DNA of 64,000 nt, taken from contig DESQ01000030.1 in assembly GCA_002361355.1 (NCBI GenBank), forward strand, positions 1-64,000, in the 5' to 3' direction. Under the pieces are notes generated by a model. The model was given only the letters and a program-made list of their open reading frames with translations, was not told the DNA's origin and searched no databases. Both the position numbers and the translations under genes were made by a program. The DNA comes from Lachnospiraceae bacterium UBA3310 (GTDB taxonomy: Bacteria; Bacillota; Clostridia; Lachnospirales; Lachnospiraceae). Shown here piece after piece: positions 51,134 through 59,455 of this stretch. Numbering within the stretch: the stretch's first letter is position 1; each line of letters starts with the position of its first letter.

Positions 51134-52084
51134 ATGAGTGAAGAAAAGAAAGGTTTCTTTGGCAGACTGCGGGAGGGCCTGACCAAAACCAGAAACAATA
51201 TCGTACATGGGATTGATTCGGTGTTCAGCGGTTTTTCCAATATTGACGACGATTTTTACGAGGAACTGGAAGAAATCTTGATTATGGGCGATATCGGGGT
51301 GAAGGCGACGGAGGAGATTCTTTACAAACTGCGTGAGCAGGTGAAGGAGAACCACATCAAGGAGCCGGCAGACTGTAAGGAATTTCTGATCCGCAATATC
51401 AAGGAACAGATGCAGGTCGGTGAGACGGCTTACGAGTTTGAGAACGAGCGGTCGGTGGTTTTGGTGATCGGTGTCAACGGCGTGGGAAAAACCACCACGG
51501 TGGGAAAACTTGCCGGACAGTTGAAAAGTCAGGGCAGGAAAGTGCTGATTGCGGCGGCGGATACCTTTCGTGCGGCGGCGGGAGAACAACTCTCCGAGTG
51601 GGCACACCGGGCGGGTGTGGATATGATCGGCGCAAACGAGGGCTCCGATCCCGCCAGCGTTGTCTTTGACGCCGTGAGCGCGGCCAGGGCGAGAAATGTG
51701 GACGTGCTTCTGTGCGATACGGCCGGCAGGCTCCACAACAAGAAAAACCTGATGGAGGAGCTTAAGAAGATCAACCGCATCATTGACAGGGAATTTCCTG
51801 ATGCACACAGGGAAAATCTTGTTGTACTGGATGGAACCACAGGCCAAAATGCTTTGCAGCAGGCGAAGGAGTTTGACGAAGTTGCCGATCTGACGGGAAT
51901 CATCCTTACCAAGATGGACGGGACGGCAAAGGGCGGTATCGCGGTGGCGATCCAGTCGGAACTGCAGATTCCGGTAAAATATATCGGCGTTGGCGAGAGC
52001 ATAGAGGATTTGCAGAAGTTTGACGCAGATCAGTTTGTTGACGCGTTGTTTGACGTGGCACAGGAAGGGAAAGAGGGGGAGTAA
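51134..52084 (+). CDS. ftsY: signal recognition particle receptor FtsY
   Basis: This 316-residue GTPase receives ribosomes carried by SRP at the membrane. The short N domain (about 1-95) lacks the long acidic region of E. coli FtsY, as usual in Firmicutes. G motifs are GVNGVGKTTT, DTAGRLHNKKNL, TKMDGTAKGG and the DTFRAAA box. It closes the rnc-smc-ftsY group. A threonine dehydratase gene follows after only 2 nt. Confidence 0.96.
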   Translation: MSEEKKGFFGRLREGLTKTRNNIVHGIDSVFSGFSNIDDDFYEELEEILIMGDIGVKATEEILYKLREQVKENHIKEPADCKEFLIRNIKEQMQVGETAYEFENERSVVLVIGVNGVGKTTTVGKLAGQLKSQGRKVLIAAADTFRAAAGEQLSEWAHRAGVDMIGANEGSDPASVVFDAVSAARARNVDVLLCDTAGRLHNKKNLMEELKKINRIIDREFPDAHRENLVVLDGTTGQNALQQAKEFDEVADLTGIILTKMDGTAKGGIAVAIQSELQIPVKYIGVGESIEDLQKFDADQFVDALFDVAQEGKEGE

Positions 52085-52086
52085 AA

Positions 52087-53304
52087 ATGAAGGATCTTTC
52101 ATTGGATAAATTTGAGGAAGCCTATGAAGTTGTGAAGGAAGTTGCCTCAGAGACGAAGTTGGTGTACAGCGATTATTTCAGTGCGCAGACCGGCAACAAA
52201 GTCTATCTGAAACCGGAGAACATGCAGCTTACGGGCGCGTACAAGCTGCGGGGCGCCTACTATAAAATCAGTACCCTGACGGAGGACGAGCGTTCGAAAG
52301 GGTTGATTACGGCATCCGCCGGCAACCATGCGCAGGGCGTGGCATATGCGGCAAAGTGCTACGGGGTGAAGGCGGTGATCGTGATGCCCACCACGACCCC
52401 CTTAATCAAAGTAAACCGTACCAAGGGGTATGGGGCGGAGGTGATCCTGCACGGAGATGTGTACGATGAGGCATGTGCCCATGCGGAGGAACTTGCGGCA
52501 AAAAACGGCTACACCTTTGTCCATCCTTTTGATGATCTGGATGTGGCTACGGGACAGGGAACGATCGCTATGGAGATCATAAAGGAGCTTCCCCTTGTGG
52601 ATTATATTCTGGTTCCCATCGGCGGCGGCGGACTTGCCACAGGGGTGTCTACACTGGCGAAGCTTTTGAATCCGAAGATCAAAGTCATCGGTGTGGAGCC
52701 GGCGGGCGCGGCGTGCATGAAGGCGTCCATCAAAGCGGGAAAGGTAGTGACGATGGAGCATGTCAACACTATTGCGGACGGCACGGCGGTGAAGACGCCG
52801 GGTGAGAAGATCTTCCCCTATGTGAGTAAAAATCTGGATGACATTATTACCGTGGAGGATGAAGAGCTGGTAGTGGCTTTCCTCGACATGGTCGAAAACC
52901 ATAAGATGATCGTGGAAAACTCCGGTCTTCTCACGGTGGCGGCGTTAAAGCATCTGGATGTGAAGAACAAGAAGATTGTCTCCATCTTAAGCGGCGGAAA
53001 CATGGATGTGATCACCATGTCCTCCGTGGTACAGCAGGGACTGGTGCTGCGCGACCGCATTTTTTCGGTTTCTGTGCTTTTGCCGGATAAGCCGGGCGAG
53101 CTTTCCAGGGTGGCGGATGTGATTGCGAAAGAAGATGGCAACGTGATCAAACTGGAGCACAACCAGTTTGTATCCATCAACCGGAACGCAGCCGTGGAGC
53201 TGCGGATTACGCTGGAGGCTTACGGGACGGAGCACAAGAATCAGATTATCAAGGCGCTTAAGGATCATGGCTATCAGCCGAAACTGGTGAGGGCCAGCAT
53301 CTAA
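52087..53304 (+). CDS. ilvA: threonine ammonia-lyase (dehydratase)
   Basis: This 405-residue PLP enzyme deaminates threonine to 2-oxobutyrate, the entry to isoleucine or propionate. The PLP lysine is in TGAYKLRGAYYK. SAGNHAQGVA binds the substrate carboxylate, and the glycine loop IGGGGLATG binds the cofactor phosphate. A C-terminal ACT-like domain (about 325-400) indicates allosteric control. Length fits the short TdcB-plus-ACT form rather than the long IlvA with two ACT parts. It abuts ftsY, which is not its usual place. Confidence 0.9.
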   Translation: MKDLSLDKFEEAYEVVKEVASETKLVYSDYFSAQTGNKVYLKPENMQLTGAYKLRGAYYKISTLTEDERSKGLITASAGNHAQGVAYAAKCYGVKAVIVMPTTTPLIKVNRTKGYGAEVILHGDVYDEACAHAEELAAKNGYTFVHPFDDLDVATGQGTIAMEIIKELPLVDYILVPIGGGGLATGVSTLAKLLNPKIKVIGVEPAGAACMKASIKAGKVVTMEHVNTIADGTAVKTPGEKIFPYVSKNLDDIITVEDEELVVAFLDMVENHKMIVENSGLLTVAALKHLDVKNKKIVSILSGGNMDVITMSSVVQQGLVLRDRIFSVSVLLPDKPGELSRVADVIAKEDGNVIKLEHNQFVSINRNAAVELRITLEAYGTEHKNQIIKALKDHGYQPKLVRASI

Positions 53305-53486
53305 TTACTTTTCACACCATTGCGCTTGAACAGAGAATCATTCTTTGTCGGCGCGCTTTCGCTCCGGTCACAGCACAGCAGACACTAAGCTCGTAAATAC
53401 CTCGCTAAGTGCTGGTGCTGTTTTAGGGCCTCCGCCAGAATGATTTCTCTGTCCAATGAGTTTGCTGGTATAGTGTGAAAAGTAAT
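53304..53486. other. 183-nt multi-arm palindromic element between ilvA and the YitT gene
   Basis: A perfect 14-bp closing stem (attacttttcacac at 53304-53317, gtgtgaaaagtaat at 53473-53486) encloses a second long stem (acagagaatcattct at 53330-53344 with agaatgatttctctgt at 53437-53452, one bulge). Inside is a hairpin region with cagcac / gtgctg. The element begins on the last base of the ilvA stop codon. No protein frame in it is credible. Confidence 0.7.
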
Positions 53487-53535
53487 AAAAATGGATATGA
53501 TAACTGTACATAGGAAAAAGGTGGGGCTCATATTC

Positions 53536-54375
53536 ATGAAAAAATATGTTATTATAACAGCAGCGGCATTTATATACGCGGTAGGCGTCAGTCTCTTTAC
53601 GGATCCAAACAATATGGCGCCGGGCGGCGTGACGGGTATTTCCATTATTTTGAGCAGGATTTTGCCGATCAGCACGGGAACGTTTATCATGCTTCTCAAT
53701 GTGCCGATTCTGGTGTTTGCGGTGTGGAAATTCGGGATCGGGCTGACCATATCGACGATTTATGCCACGGCGCTGATTTCTGTCTTTACCAATGTGCTCT
53801 CAGTATACGGGGCTGTCACGGACGATATTCTGCTGGCGGCGCTTGCGGGCGGTACGCTGACTGCGGTTTCCATCGGCACGATTTTACGTGTGGGAGCCAC
53901 TACGGGAGGGATGGATATTATCGTGAAGGCGCTCAGACTCCGTTTCCCGCATTTAAAGACAGGAAAAATCTTCTTCATCGCGGACGCGTGTGTGGTGACC
54001 CTTTCCGGTATTGTCTTTCGGGATATCCGTGCGGCGCTGTATGCGGCAATCTCGGTTGTCTGCACATCCTTTGTGATGGATATTGTACTTTACGGGAGAG
54101 ACGAGGCGAAGATGCTGTATATTATCAGCGGCAGGGCGGAGCAGATCGCCGAACGGCTTTTGTCGGAAGCAGGCATTGGCGTGACATATATAAACGGGCA
54201 GGGCGCATATAGTGGAGATAACAAGAGGGTGATACTGTGTGTGGTGAAAAAACAGGTATCTCCCAGAGTGGAGGAAATCGTGAAAGAGGAGGATCCCGAA
54301 TCCTTTATGGTTATCACAAGTGCGACAGAGGTATTCGGGGAGGGGTACAAAAGCTACTTTAGTGAGCGTGTGTAA
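53536..54375 (+). CDS. YitT-family membrane protein
   Basis: This 279-residue protein has an N-terminal part of five or six membrane helices, with the family phrase LFTDPNNMAPGGVTGISIIL and GTILRVGATTGGMDI. A C-terminal DUF2179 domain follows (about 195-279), carrying GVTYINGQGAYSGDNKRVILCVV. Function is not known; such proteins are abundant in Firmicutes. AAGGTGGGG 9 nt upstream supports ATG 53536 over one 45 nt earlier, which lies just behind the palindromic element. Confidence 0.85.
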   Translation: MKKYVIITAAAFIYAVGVSLFTDPNNMAPGGVTGISIILSRILPISTGTFIMLLNVPILVFAVWKFGIGLTISTIYATALISVFTNVLSVYGAVTDDILLAALAGGTLTAVSIGTILRVGATTGGMDIIVKALRLRFPHLKTGKIFFIADACVVTLSGIVFRDIRAALYAAISVVCTSFVMDIVLYGRDEAKMLYIISGRAEQIAERLLSEAGIGVTYINGQGAYSGDNKRVILCVVKKQVSPRVEEIVKEEDPESFMVITSATEVFGEGYKSYFSERV

Positions 54376-54399
54376 CGGACGCATAAAAAAGGAGAGTTT

Positions 54400-55506
54400 A
54401 TGCAGGAGAATCATATACAGGGAAAGCGCAGCAGGAAGAAACGAAGGAGAAGCGAGAACAGTATCCTTGCGGGCTCTATTCTCCTCTGTATTGTCACTCT
54501 GACGGCTGTCACGATCTGTCTTGTAATGGTATTTCAATACCGGGCCGTTCAGCAGAAGAACACGGCGGTTATGAGTGAGCTGGAGGCCATAAGGCTGGAC
54601 GAGGAGGCATCCTACAATCAGGCGGAGGTGGACGCCCTGATCGACAGTGCGGTGGAGGAAACGAAGGAGAAAACCGAAGAGGAAGTGGGTGAAGCGTTTC
54701 GCGATACGCTGAAAGAACTTATGACCTCCGGGGAGGGAACGACGGAGATGCTTCGGTATTTTTTCCCGGATGAGATAGTGGTGGCGGATACCGGACAATA
54801 TTACTTTTTCCCGATTTTGGAAGAACTGGCAAAGAATACATACGATCCGGAAGCCTTTATCGCGGATGAGGACGGTATTATACATTATTATGAGGAGGGA
54901 GAGCGGGTTTCCCACAAGGGTATAGATGTCTCCCGGTATCAGGATAAAATTGATTGGGAGGAAGTGGCTTCCGACGAGGTGGAATACGCCTTTGTCCGTC
55001 TGGGGATACGGGGCTATACCGAAGGGGAGATTATGGAAGACGAGACCTTTCAGTACAACATCAGGGGAGCCCTTGACAATGATATAGATGTGGGCGTTTA
55101 CTTCTTTACGCAGGCACTGAGCGAGGAGGAGGCTGTGGAGGAAGCGGAGTTTGTGATTGACGCTATCGAGCCATACGAGGTGAAATATCCGGTGGTTCTG
55201 GATGTGGAGGCGGTGAGTAACAGCAAGGCAAGAGGAAACGATCTGACCAGTGAAGAGCGGACAAAATACTGTATCGCTTTCTGTGAAAGGATCAAAGAGG
55301 CGGGATATACGCCTATGATATACGGGAATCTAAAGACCTTTATGCTTATGCTGGATATAGAGCAGCTTGAAGCGTATGACAAGTGGTTTGCCTACTACGA
55401 CGAGTCCTATTATTTTCCCTATGACTTTAAGATCTGGCAGTATACCAACAAGGGAAAGGTTGCGGGCATAAAGGGAGAGGTGGATTTAAATATCAGTTTT
55501 GAATAA
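54400..55506 (+). CDS. membrane-anchored GH25 lysozyme
   Basis: This 368-residue protein has a strongly basic N-terminus, one membrane helix (about 22-46) and an acidic coiled stretch (about 55-115). A GH25 muramidase domain follows at the C-terminus (about 172-368). Likely catalytic acids are Asp176 (GIDVSRYQ), Asp268 and Glu270 (LDVEA). The type II anchor keeps it at the outer membrane face, unlike the freely secreted lysozyme at 3439-4812. No wall-binding repeats are present. It lies 24 nt behind the YitT gene. Confidence 0.88.
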   Translation: MQENHIQGKRSRKKRRRSENSILAGSILLCIVTLTAVTICLVMVFQYRAVQQKNTAVMSELEAIRLDEEASYNQAEVDALIDSAVEETKEKTEEEVGEAFRDTLKELMTSGEGTTEMLRYFFPDEIVVADTGQYYFFPILEELAKNTYDPEAFIADEDGIIHYYEEGERVSHKGIDVSRYQDKIDWEEVASDEVEYAFVRLGIRGYTEGEIMEDETFQYNIRGALDNDIDVGVYFFTQALSEEEAVEEAEFVIDAIEPYEVKYPVVLDVEAVSNSKARGNDLTSEERTKYCIAFCERIKEAGYTPMIYGNLKTFMLMLDIEQLEAYDKWFAYYDESYYFPYDFKIWQYTNKGKVAGIKGEVDLNISFE

Positions 55507-55538
55507 AACGGAGAAAAAAGGAAAGGTGGGGTTACATC

Positions 55539-56207
55539 ATGAAGTATGAATTTGAAGGTACTGTGGAGTTTCGGGAGAACGAGAATACCATCGCTGTTCC
55601 CTTCAATGTGTGGGAAGTGTGCGAGAAGGTGGGAGACGCGCCGGTGAGAGTCTGCTTTGACGATGTGTGTTTCATCTGTGATCTTTTACCGAAAGGGCAG
55701 GGGTACTATGATATTCCGGTCAGCCAGGAAGTTCTCACCAAAGTGGAGCTTGGCAAAAAATATCTGATTTCGATTGAAATTGTGGGCAATGTGGTGAACA
55801 TGGGCGGTGACAGCCATTACAGTGTGGAGAATCCAATCCGTAAGATTGATGGAGTGGAGCTGGTGACACAGCCCTGGGATGGACTGTGCGGGCAGTCCTG
55901 TATCGCCATGATTGCGGGAACCACGCTTGACGAGGCCTGTGATATCATGAAGTGCAGGGAGTGGCAGGCGAACATGAGCAAAATGATCGCAACATTGGAG
56001 TATCTGGGAATCCGCCATGCGGATAAGATCGTGTATACCCTTGGCAAGAGCGTGGAACTTCCGAAATGCGCGATTATTATGGAGCGTATGGGAAGGTACA
56101 GCCATTATCTGGTAGAGTATGACGGAAAGTTTTATGATCCCAATCTCGGCGTACTCAAGGAGTTTGACATGGCGAAGATGGTGGGGTATCTGGAGATCGT
56201 TGTGTAA
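55539..56207 (+). CDS. DUF1905-like domain fused to a cysteine-peptidase-like domain
   Basis: This is a 222-residue protein without signal peptide. The first about 100 residues form a small beta barrel resembling DUF1905 (EFEGTVEFRENENTIAVPFN and WEVCEKVGDAPVRV). The second half resembles a C39/papain-like fold: QPWDGLCGQSCIAMIAG offers a Cys in the right setting, and YSHYLVEYDGKFYDPN gives the His and a possible Asp/Asn. I do not know this combination. A peptidase, amidase or inactive binding role are all possible. A terminator follows, so it ends the operon started upstream. Confidence 0.6.
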   Translation: MKYEFEGTVEFRENENTIAVPFNVWEVCEKVGDAPVRVCFDDVCFICDLLPKGQGYYDIPVSQEVLTKVELGKKYLISIEIVGNVVNMGGDSHYSVENPIRKIDGVELVTQPWDGLCGQSCIAMIAGTTLDEACDIMKCREWQANMSKMIATLEYLGIRHADKIVYTLGKSVELPKCAIIMERMGRYSHYLVEYDGKFYDPNLGVLKEFDMAKMVGYLEIVV

Positions 56208-56215
56208 CAAATAAA

Positions 56216-56250
56216 AAAGCTGTCTTTCATGAGATATGGAAGACAGCTTT
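56216..56250. terminator. bidirectional terminator
   Basis: An 11-bp stem (aaagctgtctt / aagacagcttt) with A-run before and cggttttt after. It serves the gene before it and the convergent PocR gene. Confidence 0.8.
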
Positions 56251-56274
56251 CGGTTTTTCTTATGTAAAAATAAA

Positions 56275-57048
56275 TCAGGTTTCGTTCATTTTCCCTATGG
56301 AATCGGAGATGCTGTTGGCATCCTCCGTGATCTTTTTGTAGATCTCTGTGGACTGCTTGGAGAAAACGCCCATCTGTTTGGCGATGACGCCGAAACCTGC
56401 ACCTGCGGCGCCGACCCTGGCAGTTTCGATGGAAGCATTCAATGCCATGATCGTTTGCTTGGAAGCAAGGGCTTCCAATTCCTTTGTGTTTTCCTTGATT
56501 CGAAGAACAGCATCGGTAGCTTTTACGATTTCGTCTTCCCAGACATGAATTTTTTTATACTCGGTCGCGTTCATATATTCCTGTAAAACCATGCGGTTGA
56601 CCACGTCGCTTAACAGATCGGCGGCGGAACGGATGGCCTTTTCGGAACGCACAGGTACTTTGTGGACGGCACGGACATAAGCGCCCGAATCAATGCCGAG
56701 CTCTTCGGCGAGTGACTTGAAACTTTCCTCGTTCGGTTCGTTTGGGAGAACTTGTCCGCCGACGACAGCGCCTAATTTTTCACCGTTTAAAACGATGTCG
56801 ATGGAGAAATCCATCAGTCCTGCATGACATCCATAGACACCCTTTCCTTCGGCGTCACATTTCTGGCATCGCTTTGCGCCTTCCGTACAGCCTCTTGTAT
56901 ATTTCATGCAGAAATCGGTAAAACCGCTTCCTTTTGTGATATAATTGCCATCCGTGTCGATGGTGACAGCGGCGAGTTCGGTTGCCTCCGAAAAAGCGTC
57001 CTGAATTTTTTGTAAATGGGTTATATCCATAAAATCCGAAAGCTTCAT
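56275..57048 (-). CDS. PocR sensor domain fused to a short chemoreceptor signalling segment
   Basis: This is a 257-residue soluble protein. Residues about 1-165 form a PocR ligand-binding domain, with the cysteine cluster CTEGAKRCQKCD and GCHAGLMDFSIDIV. The C-terminal part (about 180-257) has the tip of a chemoreceptor hairpin, ALNASIETARVGAAGAGFGVIA. It is far shorter than a normal signalling domain and has no membrane helix or HAMP. It may join receptor arrays from the cytoplasm or be a degenerate form. GAGGAGGAAG supports ATG 57048 over an earlier one. Confidence 0.82.
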   Translation of the reverse strand: MKLSDFMDITHLQKIQDAFSEATELAAVTIDTDGNYITKGSGFTDFCMKYTRGCTEGAKRCQKCDAEGKGVYGCHAGLMDFSIDIVLNGEKLGAVVGGQVLPNEPNEESFKSLAEELGIDSGAYVRAVHKVPVRSEKAIRSAADLLSDVVNRMVLQEYMNATEYKKIHVWEDEIVKATDAVLRIKENTKELEALASKQTIMALNASIETARVGAAGAGFGVIAKQMGVFSKQSTEIYKKITEDANSISDSIGKMNET

Positions 57049-57086
57049 ACAAACTTCCTCCTCATACTGTGATATCATATGCGTAC

Positions 57087-57095
57087 AGTATATCA
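57087..57095 (-). promoter_or_regulatory. possible extended -10 of the PocR gene promoter
   Basis: On the reverse strand the sequence TGATATACT is an extended -10 without a clear -35. It overlaps inverted repeats atactgt / acagtat and gtgatat / atatcac, which could be an operator. Confidence 0.4.
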
Positions 57096-57139
57096 CTTTT
57101 TCCGCAAATTGCCTAGCAAGTTTTAATGATTTTTAATTT

Positions 57140-57907
57140 TTATTGTAAATAATTCACAGCAAGGATGGATACGCCGAGAACGGCAAGCACAACGCCCGTG
57201 GCGCGGTTGAGCGTGATGGCAGAGGCTTTGTTTGCAAACTTGGCGGCGATTCTTGCCCAGAGCAGGGTGGACGCCACACAAAAAACCAGACACGGGATAT
57301 CAGGCATGCCGCCGATGGCAAAGTGGCTGACTGCACCCGTGAAGGCGGTGAATGCCATAATAAATACGCTGGTACCGACGGCTGTTTTCAGCTCGTATCC
57401 CAAAAGGCTTGTCAGAAGCAGAAGCATCATCATGCCTCCGCCTGCGCCAATAAAGCCACAGATAAAACCCACGATGATGCCACTTAAGACAGACTGGGCG
57501 ACGCGCTTCTTGACGCTGCTTTCTGCCATGGATTCCTTTGTCGTCATGACAGGTTTTACGATAAATTTGATGCCGAGAAGCAATGTCATGAACACGGAAA
57601 AATTGCCCATGGTGCTGTTTGGCACCAGACTGGAGATGAAGCTTCCCACCAGTGTAAACAGCAGAACCGTGACCATCATGACGATGCCGTTTCTGATATC
57701 GAGATTTTTATTTTTCCCGTAGGTATAAGCGCTGACGGCGCTTGCAAGCACATCGCTTGCCAGAGCGATTCCGACGGCTTCATAGGCCGGAAGCCCAAGA
57801 AAAGTGATCAGCATCGGACTGATCACGGCGGCAGCGCTCATGCCGGCAAAGCCTGTGCCAAGTCCTGCGCCGATGCCGGCGATAAAACAGATAAGAAACG
57901 TAAACAT
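57140..57907 (-). CDS. TauE/SafE-family sulfite or sulfonate exporter
   Basis: This 255-residue membrane protein has about eight helices in two homologous halves. Each half has the glycine-rich entry of the family: GAGLGTGFAGMSAAAVISP near residue 14 and GFICGFIGAGGGMMMLLLL near 140. Members export sulfite, sulfoacetate or related anions, but the substrate here cannot be read. AGGAGG precedes the ATG and it has its own promoter, so it is a single-gene unit. Confidence 0.85.
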   Translation of the reverse strand: MFTFLICFIAGIGAGLGTGFAGMSAAAVISPMLITFLGLPAYEAVGIALASDVLASAVSAYTYGKNKNLDIRNGIVMMVTVLLFTLVGSFISSLVPNSTMGNFSVFMTLLLGIKFIVKPVMTTKESMAESSVKKRVAQSVLSGIIVGFICGFIGAGGGMMMLLLLTSLLGYELKTAVGTSVFIMAFTAFTGAVSHFAIGGMPDIPCLVFCVASTLLWARIAAKFANKASAITLNRATGVVLAVLGVSILAVNYLQ

Positions 57908-57930
57908 TTTTTCAACCTCCTGATTTACCT

Positions 57931-57958
57931 ATTTTATGCCAAGACGAAACTTTGTCAA
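57931..57958 (-). promoter_or_regulatory. promoter of the TauE gene (reverse strand)
   Basis: On the reverse strand TTGACA (57958-57953) and TAAAAT (57936-57931) with 16-nt spacing. Confidence 0.65.
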
Positions 57959-58009
57959 GCGGCAAATAGGGCTGGCGCAAGCAGACAGGATGCCATAAAT
58001 ACAGTATTC

Positions 58010-58038
58010 TTGCGTATGCAGGAAATATCAAGTATAAT
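58010..58038 (+). promoter_or_regulatory. promoter of the unknown membrane protein gene
   Basis: TTGCGT (58010-58015) and perfect TATAAT (58033-58038) with 17-nt spacing, about 75 nt before the start codon. Confidence 0.6.
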
Positions 58039-58119
58039 GTATTAAATGTTTCGAAAAATTATAAAATTTTTCTATATAAGAGATGGGACATAATATATGA
58101 TTGAGTAGGAGAGAACGGA

Positions 58120-59382
58120 ATGAAAGAGACCGGGAAATTAGTGCTGAAAGAGATGCTGATCGTTATGATCGCCGCGGTTGCGGGTGTGGCGGCTCTCGCC
58201 GCGACCTATTTTATCCCGCAGGATAAGATGAAAGATAACGCGTGGGAGTCCGCCATTTTGATGCACAGGGAGGGACTGGGTTCTTTTATGTGGCCGACGG
58301 TTAAAATGACCCAGCTTGACGGATATACGGACGGCCTGATGCTGAATACATCCTATACGGAAACTGATGATGGAATCAGGGATATCTTGCTGGATACAAA
58401 AGTGAATGTGAGAGATATCAATCCCATGGAATCCTTTTTTGAAGTGATTGCGTTAGAAAACAAGGACTATCGGATAGGAACTTATGGAAGATACTGGCAC
58501 GGTTATCAAATTCTGTGGCGTCCGCTTCTGTGTTTTTTTAACTATGGGGAAATCAGGCAAATCAATATGGCTCTGCAGCTTGCCCTTGTTTTTGCTTTCC
58601 TGTATCTGTTGTTTTTTACGGGGGAAAAGTCGCTGATCGTTCCGTTTTTCGGGATGTACCTTTTTTTGACGCCGCTTAGTCTGTTCAGTTCCATGCAGTT
58701 TTCGCCATGCTTTTATCTTGCGATGCTTGCATCCATGGTATTGGTCGGATTCAAAAAATATCTGAATGATACAAGACGAAATTACCTGTTTTTGCTGACG
58801 GGGATTCTGACTGCTTTTTTTGATCTGCTGACGTATCCCTTTGTGACGCTTGGCGTTCCGTTAATCACATATCTGGCGTCAGACCGGGAGTGCGGTGAGA
58901 GCGTGAAAAAAAGTTTGAAAGATATTTTCTTCCATACGGTTTCATGGTGCATCGGCTATGTGGGGATGTGGGGATCCAAGTGGGTCATTGCGTCTGTGCT
59001 TACAGATGAAAATGTGATTAAGGAGGCGGTGGATCAGGTGATGTTTCGGAGCGGCCACTTTGAAAAAGGAAGGTCGTATGCCACTACCTTATGGTTAAAT
59101 TTTGACGCCTGCAATATGAAGTCGATCTGGGTTGTACTGATTTGCCTGCTGATCTGTCTTTTGGTGCGCGCGGTTATCAATTACCGCCGAACCGGGATGA
59201 AGCCGCTTCCCGGCACGGCAGCGATTTTACTGGTGTCGCTCTACCCGTTTCTCTGGTATTACCTGACGATGCATCACTCCAGCGATAATTCGTACTTTAC
59301 ATGGAGAGAACTGTCGATCAGTGTATATGGGGTTTTGATGGCGTTGGCGGTGAATGGAGGAGTGTCAAGAAAAAATACTTGA
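58120..59382 (+). CDS. multi-pass membrane protein, unknown
   Basis: I do not recognise this 420-residue protein. It has one N-terminal helix (about 12-32), then a loop of about 100 residues that should lie outside the cell (residues 34-135, including NAWESAILMHREGLGSFMW). About eight further helices follow. The layout, one helix then a large outer loop then many helices, recalls GT-C glycosyltransferases and related polymer-assembly proteins, but no catalytic DD or DE motif is clear. Its 3' end overlaps the -35 of the ylxM promoter. Confidence 0.65.
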   Translation: MKETGKLVLKEMLIVMIAAVAGVAALAATYFIPQDKMKDNAWESAILMHREGLGSFMWPTVKMTQLDGYTDGLMLNTSYTETDDGIRDILLDTKVNVRDINPMESFFEVIALENKDYRIGTYGRYWHGYQILWRPLLCFFNYGEIRQINMALQLALVFAFLYLLFFTGEKSLIVPFFGMYLFLTPLSLFSSMQFSPCFYLAMLASMVLVGFKKYLNDTRRNYLFLLTGILTAFFDLLTYPFVTLGVPLITYLASDRECGESVKKSLKDIFFHTVSWCIGYVGMWGSKWVIASVLTDENVIKEAVDQVMFRSGHFEKGRSYATTLWLNFDACNMKSIWVVLICLLICLLVRAVINYRRTGMKPLPGTAAILLVSLYPFLWYYLTMHHSSDNSYFTWRELSISVYGVLMALAVNGGVSRKNT

Positions 59383-59407
59383 CACACATCTTTCTTTATT
59401 GTAAAAT
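59379..59407 (+). promoter_or_regulatory. promoter of the ylxM-ffh-rpsP operon
   Basis: Perfect TTGACA (59379-59384) and TAAAAT (59402-59407) with 17-nt spacing. The -35 overlaps the stop codon of the preceding gene. Confidence 0.75.
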
Positions 59408-59455
59408 GCAACAGTCGGCTGATTGTTCCGAGAAGACAGCCGGCAGAGGCAGAAC

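Noticed and set aside
51041..52102. 353-codon open frame opposite ftsY
   Set aside because: Antisense of a clear GTPase gene; no recognisable domain and no promoter or ribosome site.
53953..54915. 320-codon reverse frame across the YitT and GH25 genes
   Set aside because: It spans two real genes on the other strand and has no family signature.
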